64,000 bases of DNA from contig CAWJFT010000003.1 in NCBI GenBank assembly GCA_963842235.1, positions 310,001-374,000 of the forward strand. Direction: 5' to 3'. Under the pieces are notes generated by a model, which searched no databases, was not told the DNA's origin, and saw only the letters and a program-made list of their open reading frames with translations. The translations under genes and the position numbers were made by a program. Below are positions 43,496 to 53,890 of this stretch, in pieces (position 1 is the stretch's first letter; every line of letters begins with the position of its first letter). Source of the DNA: JACDAN01 sp963842235. Its GTDB lineage: Bacteria > Actinomycetota > Thermoleophilia > Gaiellales > Gaiellaceae.

Positions 43496-44968
43496 ATGGC
43501 TGGGAGGCAGTCACTCGCCGTCGGCGTCCTGGCGGTCCTCGCGCTGACCGGCTCGACCGGAGCTCCGTCGGCGACGAGCGGCGGTGACGCGAGCGCAAAA
43601 GCGTTCTCCATCCAGGTCTCCGTGCCCGGCCAGGGCGGCGCGACCGCAGGCGCCGTCTCCGGCCCGCCGGCCGCCTCCGGCGCGGGAGGCGGCTTTGCCT
43701 ATCCCGCGGACGGCTCGATTGCCCAGGCAGGATCGATCTCGTCGTCGGTGGCCGGATTCGAAGGCACGGCCAACGAGGCCACGGCCACCGTTCAGGTCTC
43801 GGGCGTCTCGCTCTTCGGCGGTGAGATCACGATCGGCTCCGTCACCTCCCAGGCCGCGGCCAAGGCGAGCCCGCAGTTCATCAACGGCGACACCAACGGG
43901 TCGGGCGTGAGCGGCTTGGTCGTTCTGGGGCAGCCGGTGTCCGGGAGCACCTCCTACGGCACCTGGGGCAGTGTCTCGGTCCTGCAGCAATCGGCGACGG
44001 CGTACCGCACTTCGGGCGTCAGGGGCTACACGGCGGGAACGACGGCCGTGGTCGTCCACCTGAATGCGGACCATGCGGGCGCCCCGGCGGGCACGGACAT
44101 CGTCATCGGCTCCACCGAGGTCTCTGCCGAGATCCATATGGTCGTGAAGCCGCCTCCGCCTCCGCCGCCGAAGAAGGTGGCGAAGCCCAAGCCGAAGCCG
44201 AAGCCCGTTGAGCCGGAGACGAAGGCCGAGAAGCCGGGCTCCTCGCTGCCGCCGATTCAAAAGATTCCGCTCGGGGTGTTTCCGAAGCTGACCGCCGGCG
44301 GCTACGTCTTCCCGGTCTACGGCCCCGCCTCCTACACCGACACGTTCGGCGCACCGCGAGCCGACACCGGCTGGCACCACGGGGAGGACATCTTTGCTCC
44401 GCTGGGGGCGCCGATCCTCGCCGTTGCGAGCGGAACCGTCTACTCGGTGGGCTGGAACGACATCGGCGGGCTACGGCTCTGGTTGCAGGACCGCGCGGGA
44501 AACGAGTTCTACTACGCGCACCTCTCGGCGTACTCGCCGCTCGCCGTGAACGGCGCCCAAGTCCGGGCGGGCGACGTGCTCGGGTTCGTCGGCAACACGG
44601 GAGACGCCGAACATACGCCCTACCACCTCCACTTCGAGATTCACCCCACCTCGCTCCTCTACAAGGGGTACGACGGCGCCGTTGCGCCCTATCCGTACCT
44701 GAATGCGTGGAAGCACCTGACCGATCTCCCGCTCACCAGCGTGTCGGGTTGGGCGCCGCTGATCTCCGACTCGAGCCATGCGCCGAAACCGGGGGCGATC
44801 CTGCTCCAGTCGCACGACATCTCGAGTGCGACAGGACTCGAGCCTGCCTCGCTCCGGCGCGCGATGCGCGCGACCGGCTCCGGTGCCGGAGATGGATCGC
44901 TCGCCCAGTTGGCGGCGGGCGCGCGCAAGCGCCTAGAGCCGCTGGCGCGCGCCGTGCCCGGGCCTTGA
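43496..44968 (+). CDS. Secreted M23-family metallopeptidase
   Basis: The protein probably cuts peptidoglycan cross-links. The 490-residue chain has a signal peptide (1-25) and a Gly/Ser/Ala-rich beta domain (about 30-215). A low-complexity linker of Pro then Lys-Pro repeats follows (about 219-250), then a LytM/M23 domain (about 275-410). Zinc ligands are in WHHGEDIFAP (about 294) and YHLHFEIHP (about 378). The N-terminal domain is unfamiliar. ATG 43496 is set by TAATCT 7 nt upstream. Confidence 0.88.
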   Translation: MAGRQSLAVGVLAVLALTGSTGAPSATSGGDASAKAFSIQVSVPGQGGATAGAVSGPPAASGAGGGFAYPADGSIAQAGSISSSVAGFEGTANEATATVQVSGVSLFGGEITIGSVTSQAAAKASPQFINGDTNGSGVSGLVVLGQPVSGSTSYGTWGSVSVLQQSATAYRTSGVRGYTAGTTAVVVHLNADHAGAPAGTDIVIGSTEVSAEIHMVVKPPPPPPPKKVAKPKPKPKPVEPETKAEKPGSSLPPIQKIPLGVFPKLTAGGYVFPVYGPASYTDTFGAPRADTGWHHGEDIFAPLGAPILAVASGTVYSVGWNDIGGLRLWLQDRAGNEFYYAHLSAYSPLAVNGAQVRAGDVLGFVGNTGDAEHTPYHLHFEIHPTSLLYKGYDGAVAPYPYLNAWKHLTDLPLTSVSGWAPLISDSSHAPKPGAILLQSHDISSATGLEPASLRRAMRATGSGAGDGSLAQLAAGARKRLEPLARAVPGP

Positions 44969-44975
44969 CGGCCCG

Positions 44976-45389
44976 CTAGGGCGTAACGGGGCTGCCGTTC
45001 CCCGAGGGGAGTTCGGCTTCGCTCTCGCCGAGGATCCGGTCAGAGATCCAGCGGCGGGTCTGCGGCCCCGTGACGGGGTTGAAGAGGATTCCGAGCACAA
45101 TCCCCGTGAAGAGGAGCGCCGCATTGCGAGTCGAGTGCTCGCTTTTGCCCTGAACCCTGGTCGCGGCGTTCTTCAGGTCGTCGAGCGCGGAGCGCAGGTT
45201 CTCCTGGATCTCCTTGTCCGTCGCGACCCGCGCAGCGACTGCGCTTGGCTTTCGAGCCCCGATCAGCTCGTCGTAGATCTCACGCGCAGCGGCGATCGCG
45301 CTCTTCACGTTCTCGCGGACTTCTTCATCTTGCAGCGCCCGCTGCACATACGGCTTCGCGTCGCTCAGCCTGTCTTTCGCATTGGCCAT
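44976..45389 (-). CDS. Single-pass membrane protein, YtxH-like
   Basis: The 137-residue protein starts with charged helices (DAKPYVQRALQDEEV, REIYDELIG), then one hydrophobic segment (ALLFTGIVLGILFNPV, about residues 94-110) and a short tail. This resembles YtxH-type stress or general membrane proteins; no enzyme motif is seen. ATG 45389 has an AAAGGA site about 10 nt upstream. It ends 7 nt from the convergent M23 gene and lies downstream of lon. Confidence 0.65.
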   Translation of the reverse strand: MANAKDRLSDAKPYVQRALQDEEVRENVKSAIAAAREIYDELIGARKPSAVAARVATDKEIQENLRSALDDLKNAATRVQGKSEHSTRNAALLFTGIVLGILFNPVTGPQTRRWISDRILGESEAELPSGNGSPVTP

Positions 45390-45462
45390 CCCGGCCGTCC
45401 TTTCGTCTCGCCTTCGTTCGAGTAGGCCCTGATTCCCCAGGGCCGATGCCCGCAAACGCCGC

Positions 45463-47886
<2,424 letters not shown>

Positions 47887-47912
47887 AGCCGAGCCTCCTG
47901 ATCCATGTCGTT

Positions 47913-47983
47913 TCGACCGGTCATTTCAGACGGACGCACGGGCAAAGCCCGCGCGTCCTGAAGTCGGCATCGCAAGCGACGCC
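47913..47983 (+). repeat. Two-hairpin intergenic repeat, copy B (hsp20-lon gap)
   Basis: Copy B has the same 20-nt opening as copy A at 2351. Hairpin 1 is GGACGC-A-CGGGC/GCCCG-C-GCGTCC (47932-47943 with 47947-47958, loop AAA). Hairpin 2 is GGCATCGC/GCGACGCC (66-73 with 76-83, one mismatch, loop AA). It touches the hsp20 stop codon. Relative to transcription it is in the opposite orientation to copy A. Confidence 0.8.
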
Positions 47984-48424
47984 TCATGACGCGGACCTTC
48001 GGATCTCGATCGGCACGTCTTGCGGCTCGGTCACTCGAGCGGCGATCGGCACCACAATCGTGAGCAGGCCGCGGTCGTAGCGGGCGTGCGCCTGGGAGAT
48101 GTCGGCGTCCTCGGGCAGCCGGACGGCGCGCTCGAACGGGCCGTAGTCGATCTCCATCTGCTGATACACGCGCCCGCCGGGCTCGCAGGCCTCGCGCTCG
48201 CGCTCGCCGGCGACCACGAGCATTCCGTCCGAGGCACTCACGTGGACCTGCTCCGGATCGATGCCGGCGATGTCCACGTGCACCGTGAAGGTGGGCGGAT
48301 CCTGCGTCCGGAAGCAGTCGAGCTCGGGCCGAAAGCTTCGGCGCGGGCCCGAGAAGCGCGACACCTGCCAGAGGTCCGCGAAGAGGTCGTCGATCTCGTC
48401 GATCAGGTCTCGTCGTCTACCCAT
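47984..48424 (-). CDS. Small heat shock protein Hsp20
   Basis: The protein is a 146-residue holdase chaperone with an alpha-crystallin domain (about 42-135): VHVDIAGIDPEQVHVSASDGML as region, GEREREA, FERAVRLPEDAD and the C-terminal GLLTIVVPI. It is encoded just upstream of lon, which fits protein quality control. TACGAT lies 12 nt before its ATG. No HrcA or HspR box was recognised. Confidence 0.92.
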   Translation of the reverse strand: MGRRRDLIDEIDDLFADLWQVSRFSGPRRSFRPELDCFRTQDPPTFTVHVDIAGIDPEQVHVSASDGMLVVAGEREREACEPGGRVYQQMEIDYGPFERAVRLPEDADISQAHARYDRGLLTIVVPIAARVTEPQDVPIEIRRSAS

Positions 48425-48445
48425 GAGCGTGCGCGCATCGTAGCC

Positions 48446-48474
48446 TTGACACGCTTTTCGCCCAGGAGTAACTT
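48446..48474 (+). promoter_or_regulatory. Consensus promoter for the MMPL gene
   Basis: TTGACA (48446-48451), a 17-nt spacer and TAACTT (48469-48474) form the best sigma-70-type promoter in the window. Confidence 0.75.
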
Positions 48475-48500
48475 AGCGAGCACTAGCTTAGCTGCCACTA
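48472..48500 (+). promoter_or_regulatory. Tandem operator before the MMPL gene
   Basis: CTTAGC-NNN-CACTA occurs twice, at 48472-48485 and 48487-48500, exactly 15 bp apart. Each contains a short inverted repeat TTAG-N6-CTA(A/G). The array overlaps the -10 and start region, suiting a repressor (TetR or MarR type). No regulator gene is adjacent. Confidence 0.6.
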
Positions 48501-48525
48501 ACTTTCGAGAGGGACGAAAGACCTG

Positions 48526-50700
48526 ATGGAAGCTCTCGCTCACACGATGATTCGCTTTCGCTGGGTGGTGCTTGCGGCCTGGCTTGTGGTCGTGTTCGTC
48601 TCGGGCATTGCCGCATCGGGCCTGAACAGCCTCCTCACGAACCGGTTCGTGCTTCCCGGCGCGGACAGCGAGAACGCCGGCAAGATCCTGGAACAGCACT
48701 TCGGCGACAAGCCGGAAGGCTCGTTCTCCGTCGTCGTCAAGGGCGCTCCGGCCAGCGGCCAGGCGCTGATCGCGCCCACTCGCGCGGTAGCGACGCGGGC
48801 CGCGAACGCGCTCGAGACGGGGAAGCTGGCCGACGTTCGCGTCGTCTCCGGCGACACCGTCAGCGCCACCATCGTCTCCCAGCTTCAGCCCGCCGATGCC
48901 AAGCGCTACACGGACGCGATGCGCGAGGCCGCGGGCGAGATCCCCGGCGCGCAGGTCTACATCACCGGCCAGTCGGCGATCGAGAGCGACCTCGAGCCGG
49001 TTCAGACCCGTGACCTCTTCGTGGGCGAGGTGCTGATCGCGATCCCGGTAGCGCTGCTCATCCTCATCTTCGTCTTCGGAACGCTTTCGTTCCTTCTGCC
49101 CTTCATGCTCGCCGCCGTCGCGATCCCGGTCACGCTCGCGTGCGTTTGGGTCTTCGCGAACTACATGACCCTCTCCACGTACCTGACGAACATGGTCACG
49201 CTGATCGGACTGGGGATCGCGATCGACTACTCGCTGCTGATGGTCTATCGCTACCGCGAGGAGCGCCGCGCGGGCCGCTCCAAGGAGGATGCCGTCGCCG
49301 CCACGATGAACACCGCCGGCCGCGCCGTCGTCTTCAGCGGGACCGCCGTGGCGATCGGCCTCGCGTTGATGCTCTTCATGCCGCTGCCGTTCATGCGCGG
49401 CTTCGGGCTCGCCGGACTGCTCATCCCGCTGGTCTCGGTGCTCGCGGCCGTGACGCTGCTCCCCGTCCTCATCTACTGGTTGGAGGACCGGCTGGACCGG
49501 GTGCGGCTGGTGCCGAAGCGCGTGATCGAGCGGCGCGAGGACTCCGAGCGCGGGCTCTGGGTGCGTCTGGCGGGCACGATCATGAAGCGCCCGCTGGTCT
49601 TCGCAGCCGGTGCCATCGTCTTGCTCCTCGCCCTCGCGACCCCGGTGCTGAAGCTGCAGCTCGGCCCGGGCTCCAACGAGGGCATCCCCCAGCATCTCGA
49701 GTCTGTTCAGGGCCTGACCGTCCTGACCGACGCTGTCGGCGAGGGCGCAATCTCGCCGACCGACATCGTGATCGACACCGGGCGCGACGGAGCCGCCATG
49801 GCACCTGCAGTGCAGGCCGCCAAGAACCGTCTCGCCAGCCAGTTGCGCGGTGACGGGGAAGTCACAGACGTCATCGCCAACGGGCCCGGAGTAGTCGATC
49901 CAACGGGCCGCTACCTACACGTCCAGGCGATCGGGAAGCACGAGTACGGGCTGCCCGAGTCGCAGGAGTTCGTTCGCCGCCTCCGGGACGTGATCATCCC
50001 AGCCGCCGCCTTCCCCTCCGGCGTCGTCGTGCTGGCAGGTGGCGGCCCGCCCTTCGGGGTCGACTTCCTGAACATCACGTACGGCGCCTTCCCGTGGCTC
50101 GTGCTCGCGGTCCTGCTGCTGACCTACATCCTGCTTGTCCGTGCGTTCCGCTCGCTTCTGCTGCCGCTCAAGGCGATCATCCTGAACCTGCTCTCGATCG
50201 CGGCCGCGTACGGGATCCTCGTGCTCGCGTTCAAGCTCGGCGCGGGTGAGCCGTTCGGCCTGACGCAGTTCGATCAGATCGAGGGCTGGATCCCCGTGTT
50301 CCTGTTCGCGATGCTCTTCGGGCTCTCGATGGACTACGAGGTGTTCCTCGTGAGTCGGATGCGCGAGGAGTGGGATGCGACGCGCGACAACGCGGCCGCG
50401 GTGACGCAGGGGCTGGCCAAGACCGGCCGGCTCGTGACCGCCGCGGGCCTGATCATGTTCGCCGCCTTCATGGGTTTCGTCGCCGGTTCGATCGTCGGCC
50501 TCCAGCAGTTCGGCCTCGGCCTCGCCGCGGCGATCCTGATCGACGTCACGATCATCCGGGCACTGCTCGTGCCCAGCGCGATGGCGATCTTCGGACGCTG
50601 GAACTGGTGGCTGCCCGAGGGCGCCGCGAAGATCTTCCGCGTGAAGCCGTCGCCGCTCGAGGGCGCGCCGGCGCCGGCGATGCGACCCGCGGGCCGCTAG
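48526..50700 (+). CDS. MMPL/RND-type transporter
   Basis: The 724-residue membrane protein has two repeats. Each has one N-terminal helix, a large outer loop and five more helices (LIGLGIAIDYSLLMVYRYREE and LFGLSMDYEVFLVSRMREEW mark equivalent helices). Actinobacterial MMPL proteins export lipids or drugs; the substrate is not evident here. ATG 48526 is preceded by an AGAGGG site. It is the only gene under the TTGACA promoter. Confidence 0.92.
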   Translation: MEALAHTMIRFRWVVLAAWLVVVFVSGIAASGLNSLLTNRFVLPGADSENAGKILEQHFGDKPEGSFSVVVKGAPASGQALIAPTRAVATRAANALETGKLADVRVVSGDTVSATIVSQLQPADAKRYTDAMREAAGEIPGAQVYITGQSAIESDLEPVQTRDLFVGEVLIAIPVALLILIFVFGTLSFLLPFMLAAVAIPVTLACVWVFANYMTLSTYLTNMVTLIGLGIAIDYSLLMVYRYREERRAGRSKEDAVAATMNTAGRAVVFSGTAVAIGLALMLFMPLPFMRGFGLAGLLIPLVSVLAAVTLLPVLIYWLEDRLDRVRLVPKRVIERREDSERGLWVRLAGTIMKRPLVFAAGAIVLLLALATPVLKLQLGPGSNEGIPQHLESVQGLTVLTDAVGEGAISPTDIVIDTGRDGAAMAPAVQAAKNRLASQLRGDGEVTDVIANGPGVVDPTGRYLHVQAIGKHEYGLPESQEFVRRLRDVIIPAAAFPSGVVVLAGGGPPFGVDFLNITYGAFPWLVLAVLLLTYILLVRAFRSLLLPLKAIILNLLSIAAAYGILVLAFKLGAGEPFGLTQFDQIEGWIPVFLFAMLFGLSMDYEVFLVSRMREEWDATRDNAAAVTQGLAKTGRLVTAAGLIMFAAFMGFVAGSIVGLQQFGLGLAAAILIDVTIIRALLVPSAMAIFGRWNWWLPEGAAKIFRVKPSPLEGAPAPAMRPAGR

Positions 50701-50728
50701 GGCAAGAGCGCGATCAGGATCTAACCCT

Positions 50729-50734
50729 TACCAT
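50729..50734 (+). promoter_or_regulatory. -10 box for the rml operon
   Basis: TACCAT lies 9 nt before ATG 50744, with no ribosome site. Confidence 0.4.
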
Positions 50735-50743
50735 CCGGCCGCG

Positions 50744-51484
50744 ATGAAGGGCGTCATCCTGGCCGGCGGGAGCGGCACACGGCTCCATCCGCTCACGCGG
50801 ATCACGAACAAGCACCTGCTGCCGATCTACGACCGGCCGATGGTCACCTACGCGATCGAGGCGCTCGTGACCTGCGACGTCCGCGAGTTGATGGTCGTCA
50901 CGGGCGGGACGCACGCCGGCGAGTTCCTCCGCCTCCTCGGCAACGGGCACGAGTGGGGCATCGATCGTCTCTCCTATGCGTATCAGGAGCGAGCGGGCGG
51001 GATCGCCGAGGCCCTCGCCCTAGCCGAGCGCTTCGCCGGCGGGGACCCGATCATCGTCATGCTCGCCGACAACGTCCTCGAGCGTTCCATTGGGCACGCG
51101 GTCGAGAACTTCGCCGGCCAGGAGAAGGGCGCCCGCATCCTCCTGGCCCGTGAGGAGGACCCGGAGCACCTCCGTCACCTGGGAGTTCCGGAGCTCCAGG
51201 ACGACCGCGTGCTGCGGATCCTCGAGAAACCGGAGAACCCACCAAGCGCCTTCGCCGTGACCGGGATCTACTTCTACGACCCGTCCGTGTTCGAGATCAT
51301 CCCGGACCTCGAGCCGTCGGGTCGCGGCGAGCTCGAGATCACGGACGTGAACAACTGGTTCATCGACCAGGGCACGATGGAGTACGACGTGCTCGAGGGC
51401 TTCTGGGGCGACGCCGGCGAATCGATCGAGGCCTACTACGCCGTCAACGACTTCGTGCGGGCGAACGGCGCCAACAAGCCCTGA
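50744..51484 (+). CDS. rfbA: Glucose-1-phosphate thymidylyltransferase
   Basis: RfbA (RmlA) makes dTDP-glucose, the first step to dTDP-rhamnose. The 246-residue nucleotidyltransferase has ILAGGSGTRLHPLT, NKHLLPIYDRPM, LADNVLE and TGIYFYDP. It is shorter than E. coli RmlA (about 290), like forms seen in some actinobacteria and archaea. The TGA stop overlaps the ATG that opens the palindrome at 51484. Confidence 0.9.
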   Translation: MKGVILAGGSGTRLHPLTRITNKHLLPIYDRPMVTYAIEALVTCDVRELMVVTGGTHAGEFLRLLGNGHEWGIDRLSYAYQERAGGIAEALALAERFAGGDPIIVMLADNVLERSIGHAVENFAGQEKGARILLAREEDPEHLRHLGVPELQDDRVLRILEKPENPPSAFAVTGIYFYDPSVFEIIPDLEPSGRGELEITDVNNWFIDQGTMEYDVLEGFWGDAGESIEAYYAVNDFVRANGANKP

Positions 51485-51645
51485 TGCCCCTCCCGGCAAT
51501 ACATGCCGGCCTCTGGCCCGCGATCACGCGGCGCCAGAGCCCACCCTCCTCCTCACCAAGGCCTTCAGGCCTTGGCTCGTCGGAGTGCGAACTCTGGCTT
51601 GGTGCTCGCGACCCAGAGACTCGGCGGCATTACCGGGAGGGGCAT
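51484..51645 (+). repeat. 162-bp imperfect palindrome, copy 2 (rfbA-rfbC junction)
   Basis: The left end ATGCCCCTCCCGGCAAT pairs with the right end, whose reverse complement is ATGCCCCTCCCGGTAAT. The inner part TCTGG...CGCGA...GCCAGAG also matches, and the centre is CCAAGGCCT/AGGCCTTGG (51556-51575). The element overlaps the rfbA stop at its left end. At its right end it supplies both the rfbC ribosome site (GGGAGG, 51635-51640) and the first base of its TTG start. Its right arm matches the right arm of copy 1 at about 30 of 39 positions without gaps. Confidence 0.85.
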
Positions 51646-51648
51646 TGA
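51484..51648 (+). CDS. Possible 54-codon ORF filling palindrome copy 2
   Basis: ATG 51484 overlaps the rfbA stop (TGATG), and the frame ends in TGA 51646-51648, which overlaps the rfbC TTG start (TTGA). The peptide shares G-[FL]-W-x-A-x-x-R-R-Q and the ending W-L-x-x-R-x-P-E-T-x7-H with the ORF of copy 1. The perfect start-stop fit is what a coupled gene would show, but the open frame could be a consequence of the palindrome. Confidence 0.3.
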   Translation: MPLPAIHAGLWPAITRRQSPPSSSPRPSGLGSSECELWLGARDPETRRHYREGH

Positions 51649-52112
51649 CGCTGGAGGGCATCCAGGTCATCCCGCTTCGGCGCTTCGAGGACGAGCGCGG
51701 GTGGTTCGCGGAGCTTCGCCGCGACAGCAAGCTGCCGAAGCACACCGTGCAGACGAACCTCTCCTTCTCTCGCAAGGGGGTGATCCGCGGCCTGCACTAC
51801 CACGAGCGGGGCCAGAATGACCTGTTCGCATGCCTGCAGGGGACGGCTCGCGTCGTCGTCCTCGATCGCGAGTCGGGAGAGACCTTCACGGCCGACATCG
51901 GCGAGGACAACTTCGTCGCGGTCTACATCCCGGGCCGCTATGCCCACGGCTTCGAGGCCATGAGCGATCTCCTCTTCTGTTACCACGTCACTGAGGAGTA
52001 CGACCCGGCCGATCCCGACGAGCACGAGATTCCCTGGGACGATCCCCGGGTCAAGCACCTCTGGAGCACCCAATCGCCGATCCTGTCGGAACGGGACGCC
52101 GCGGCGTCCTGA
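51645..52112 (+). CDS. rfbC: dTDP-4-dehydrorhamnose 3,5-epimerase
   Basis: RfbC (RmlC) is the third enzyme of dTDP-rhamnose synthesis. The 155-residue cupin has FEDERGWFAELRR, the catalytic-base region VIRGLHYHE and YIPGRYAHGFEA. TTG 51645 gives the normal N-terminus, with GGGAGG 4 nt upstream inside the palindrome. A longer in-frame start at 51585 would lie within the palindrome and is rejected. It overlaps rfbD by about 4 nt. Confidence 0.9.
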   Translation: MTLEGIQVIPLRRFEDERGWFAELRRDSKLPKHTVQTNLSFSRKGVIRGLHYHERGQNDLFACLQGTARVVVLDRESGETFTADIGEDNFVAVYIPGRYAHGFEAMSDLLFCYHVTEEYDPADPDEHEIPWDDPRVKHLWSTQSPILSERDAAAS

Positions 52113-52882
52113 TAACCGGAGCCGGCGGCCAGCTCGGCACGGCCCTCGCGGAGGCCTTTCCCGAGGCCCGGGCTGTCACGCGGTCCGAGTGGGACGTGGT
52201 CGACCCGTACCCGTTCGAAGAGCCGCCGGAGCTCGTCCTCCATGCGGCGGCCTGGACGAAGGTGGACGACGCGGAGTCAGATCCCGGCGGCGCTGAGGCG
52301 GCAAATGTCCTCGGGACGCGCAACGTGGCCGCGCTGGGCGCCCCGGTCGTCTACTTCTCGACCGACTACGTGTTCGACGGGTCGAAGCTGGAGCCGTATC
52401 TCGAGTCCGACGCGACGAGCCCGCTCGGCGTCTACGGCCGGACGAAGCTCGAGGGCGAGCAGGAGATTCGCGACGGGTGGATCGTCCGGTCTTCGTGGCT
52501 CTTCGGCTGGACGGGGCACAACTTCGTGCGGACGATGCTCCGGCTCGGGCGGGAACGGGAAGAGGTCGCGGTCGTGGGCGACCAGCGCGGCTCGCCTACG
52601 TATGTCGGGCATCTCGCCGCGGCGACGCGAGAGCTGATCGAGCAGCCCCATGGCATCTGGCACGTCGCCGCCGAAGGCGACTGCACGTGGGCCGAGTTCG
52701 CGGAGGCGATCTTCGAGGAGGCAGGGCTGAACACCCGAGTCCGGCGGATCACGACGGAGCAGTTCGGCGCCAGGGCGCCCCGCCCGGCGTATTCAGTGCT
52801 GAGGAGTGAGCGTCCTGACGCCCCGCGCCTCCCCCACTGGCGTGAAGGGCTACGAGCCTGTCTCGAGCGCCTCGGCGTCTAA
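52109..52882 (+). CDS. rfbD: dTDP-4-dehydrorhamnose reductase
   Basis: RfbD (RmlD) performs the last NADPH-dependent step. The protein shows TGAGGQLGTALAEAF, HAAAWTKVDDAE, FSTDYVFDG, YGRTKLEGE (YxxxK) and GDQRGSPTYV. The conserved nucleotide-binding start lies upstream of the first ATG/GTG. The only simple candidate is CTG 52109, overlapping the rfbC stop (CTGA); ACG 52091 is another possibility. From 52109 it has 257 residues, slightly short of the usual 280-300. Confidence 0.88.
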   Translation: MITGAGGQLGTALAEAFPEARAVTRSEWDVVDPYPFEEPPELVLHAAAWTKVDDAESDPGGAEAANVLGTRNVAALGAPVVYFSTDYVFDGSKLEPYLESDATSPLGVYGRTKLEGEQEIRDGWIVRSSWLFGWTGHNFVRTMLRLGREREEVAVVGDQRGSPTYVGHLAAATRELIEQPHGIWHVAAEGDCTWAEFAEAIFEEAGLNTRVRRITTEQFGARAPRPAYSVLRSERPDAPRLPHWREGLRACLERLGV

Positions 52883-53880
52883 CGCCAAGCCGTTTCCTCG
52901 ACCGGGGCACGCTCCTTGAGCGGCTGCCACCAGTCGCGGTTCTCCGCGTACCACTCGACCGTCTCTCGCAGGCCCTCGTCCCAGTCGATCTCGGGCACCC
53001 AGCCGAGGTCGCGCCGAAGCTTCGACGAGTCCAGGAGGTAGCGTCGGTCGTGTCCCGGGCGGTCGGGCACGATCGTCTTCAGCGACTCCGGCTTGCTGGT
53101 CAGCTCCAGCACCTTGTCGGCGATGTCCTCGATCGACGCTTCGATGCCGGAGCCGACGTTGTAGGTCTCGCCGATCCGGTCGGCATGGAGAACGAGGTCG
53201 ATCGCACGGCAGTGGTCACGCACGTGGAGCCATTCGCGCTTGTTCTGGGTGGACGCGTACATCGGCAGCTCCCGATCGTCGAGCGCGTTGGTGACGAAGA
53301 GCGGGATCACCTTCTCCGGAAACTGGTACGGCCCGTAGTTGTTCGAGCAGTTCGTGATCGTGATCGGGATGCCGAAGGTCTCGTGGTAGGCGCGGACGGC
53401 GTGGTCGGCGCCGGCCTTCGATGCGTTGTACGGCGTCCTCGGCCGGTACGGCGAGTCCTCGGTGAAGACGTCGTCGGTGTCCAGCGGCAGGTCGCCGTAG
53501 ACCTCGCAGGTCGAGACATGGTGGAAGCGCTGGAGCCCTCCGACGTCTCGCGCTGCCTCGAGCAGGGTCTGCGTCCCGATGACGTTCGTGTGAAAGAACC
53601 GCCGTGGATCGACGATTGCCAGGCTGTTGTGAGACTCGGCGGCGAAGTTGACGACGACCTCGATGTCGTACTGCTCGAGGAGCCGCCGGCCGAGCTCGAG
53701 GTCGGCGATGTCGCCCTCGATGAAGTCGATCTGCTCGGCGACGCCGTCGAGATTCGCCCGGTTGCCGGCGTAGGTCAGAAGGTCGAGCGCGACGACGGTG
53801 TCGTCGGGATGATGCTCGAGCCAGTAGTGCACGAAGTTGGAGCCGATGAACCCGGCCGCGCCGGTGACGAGGAGCCGCAC
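52879..53880 (-). CDS. rfbB: dTDP-glucose 4,6-dehydratase
   Basis: RfbB (RmlB) is the second step of dTDP-rhamnose synthesis. The 333-residue SDR has VTGAAGFIGSNFV, HVSTCEVYGDL, YNASKAGADH (YxxxK) and NCSNNYGPYQFPEK. GTG 53880 gives the canonical N-terminus; GTG 53889 adds 3 residues. It lies 10 nt after the stop of the kinase gene, with which it shares a strand, and converges on rfbD. Confidence 0.95.
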   Translation of the reverse strand: MRLLVTGAAGFIGSNFVHYWLEHHPDDTVVALDLLTYAGNRANLDGVAEQIDFIEGDIADLELGRRLLEQYDIEVVVNFAAESHNSLAIVDPRRFFHTNVIGTQTLLEAARDVGGLQRFHHVSTCEVYGDLPLDTDDVFTEDSPYRPRTPYNASKAGADHAVRAYHETFGIPITITNCSNNYGPYQFPEKVIPLFVTNALDDRELPMYASTQNKREWLHVRDHCRAIDLVLHADRIGETYNVGSGIEASIEDIADKVLELTSKPESLKTIVPDRPGHDRRYLLDSSKLRRDLGWVPEIDWDEGLRETVEWYAENRDWWQPLKERAPVEETAWR

Positions 53881-53890
53881 GCCCGGCACT

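Noticed and set aside
44152..44240. Low-complexity Pro and Lys-Pro run as a DNA repeat
   Set aside because: It is a linker in the M23 protein; the codons vary and there is no copy elsewhere.
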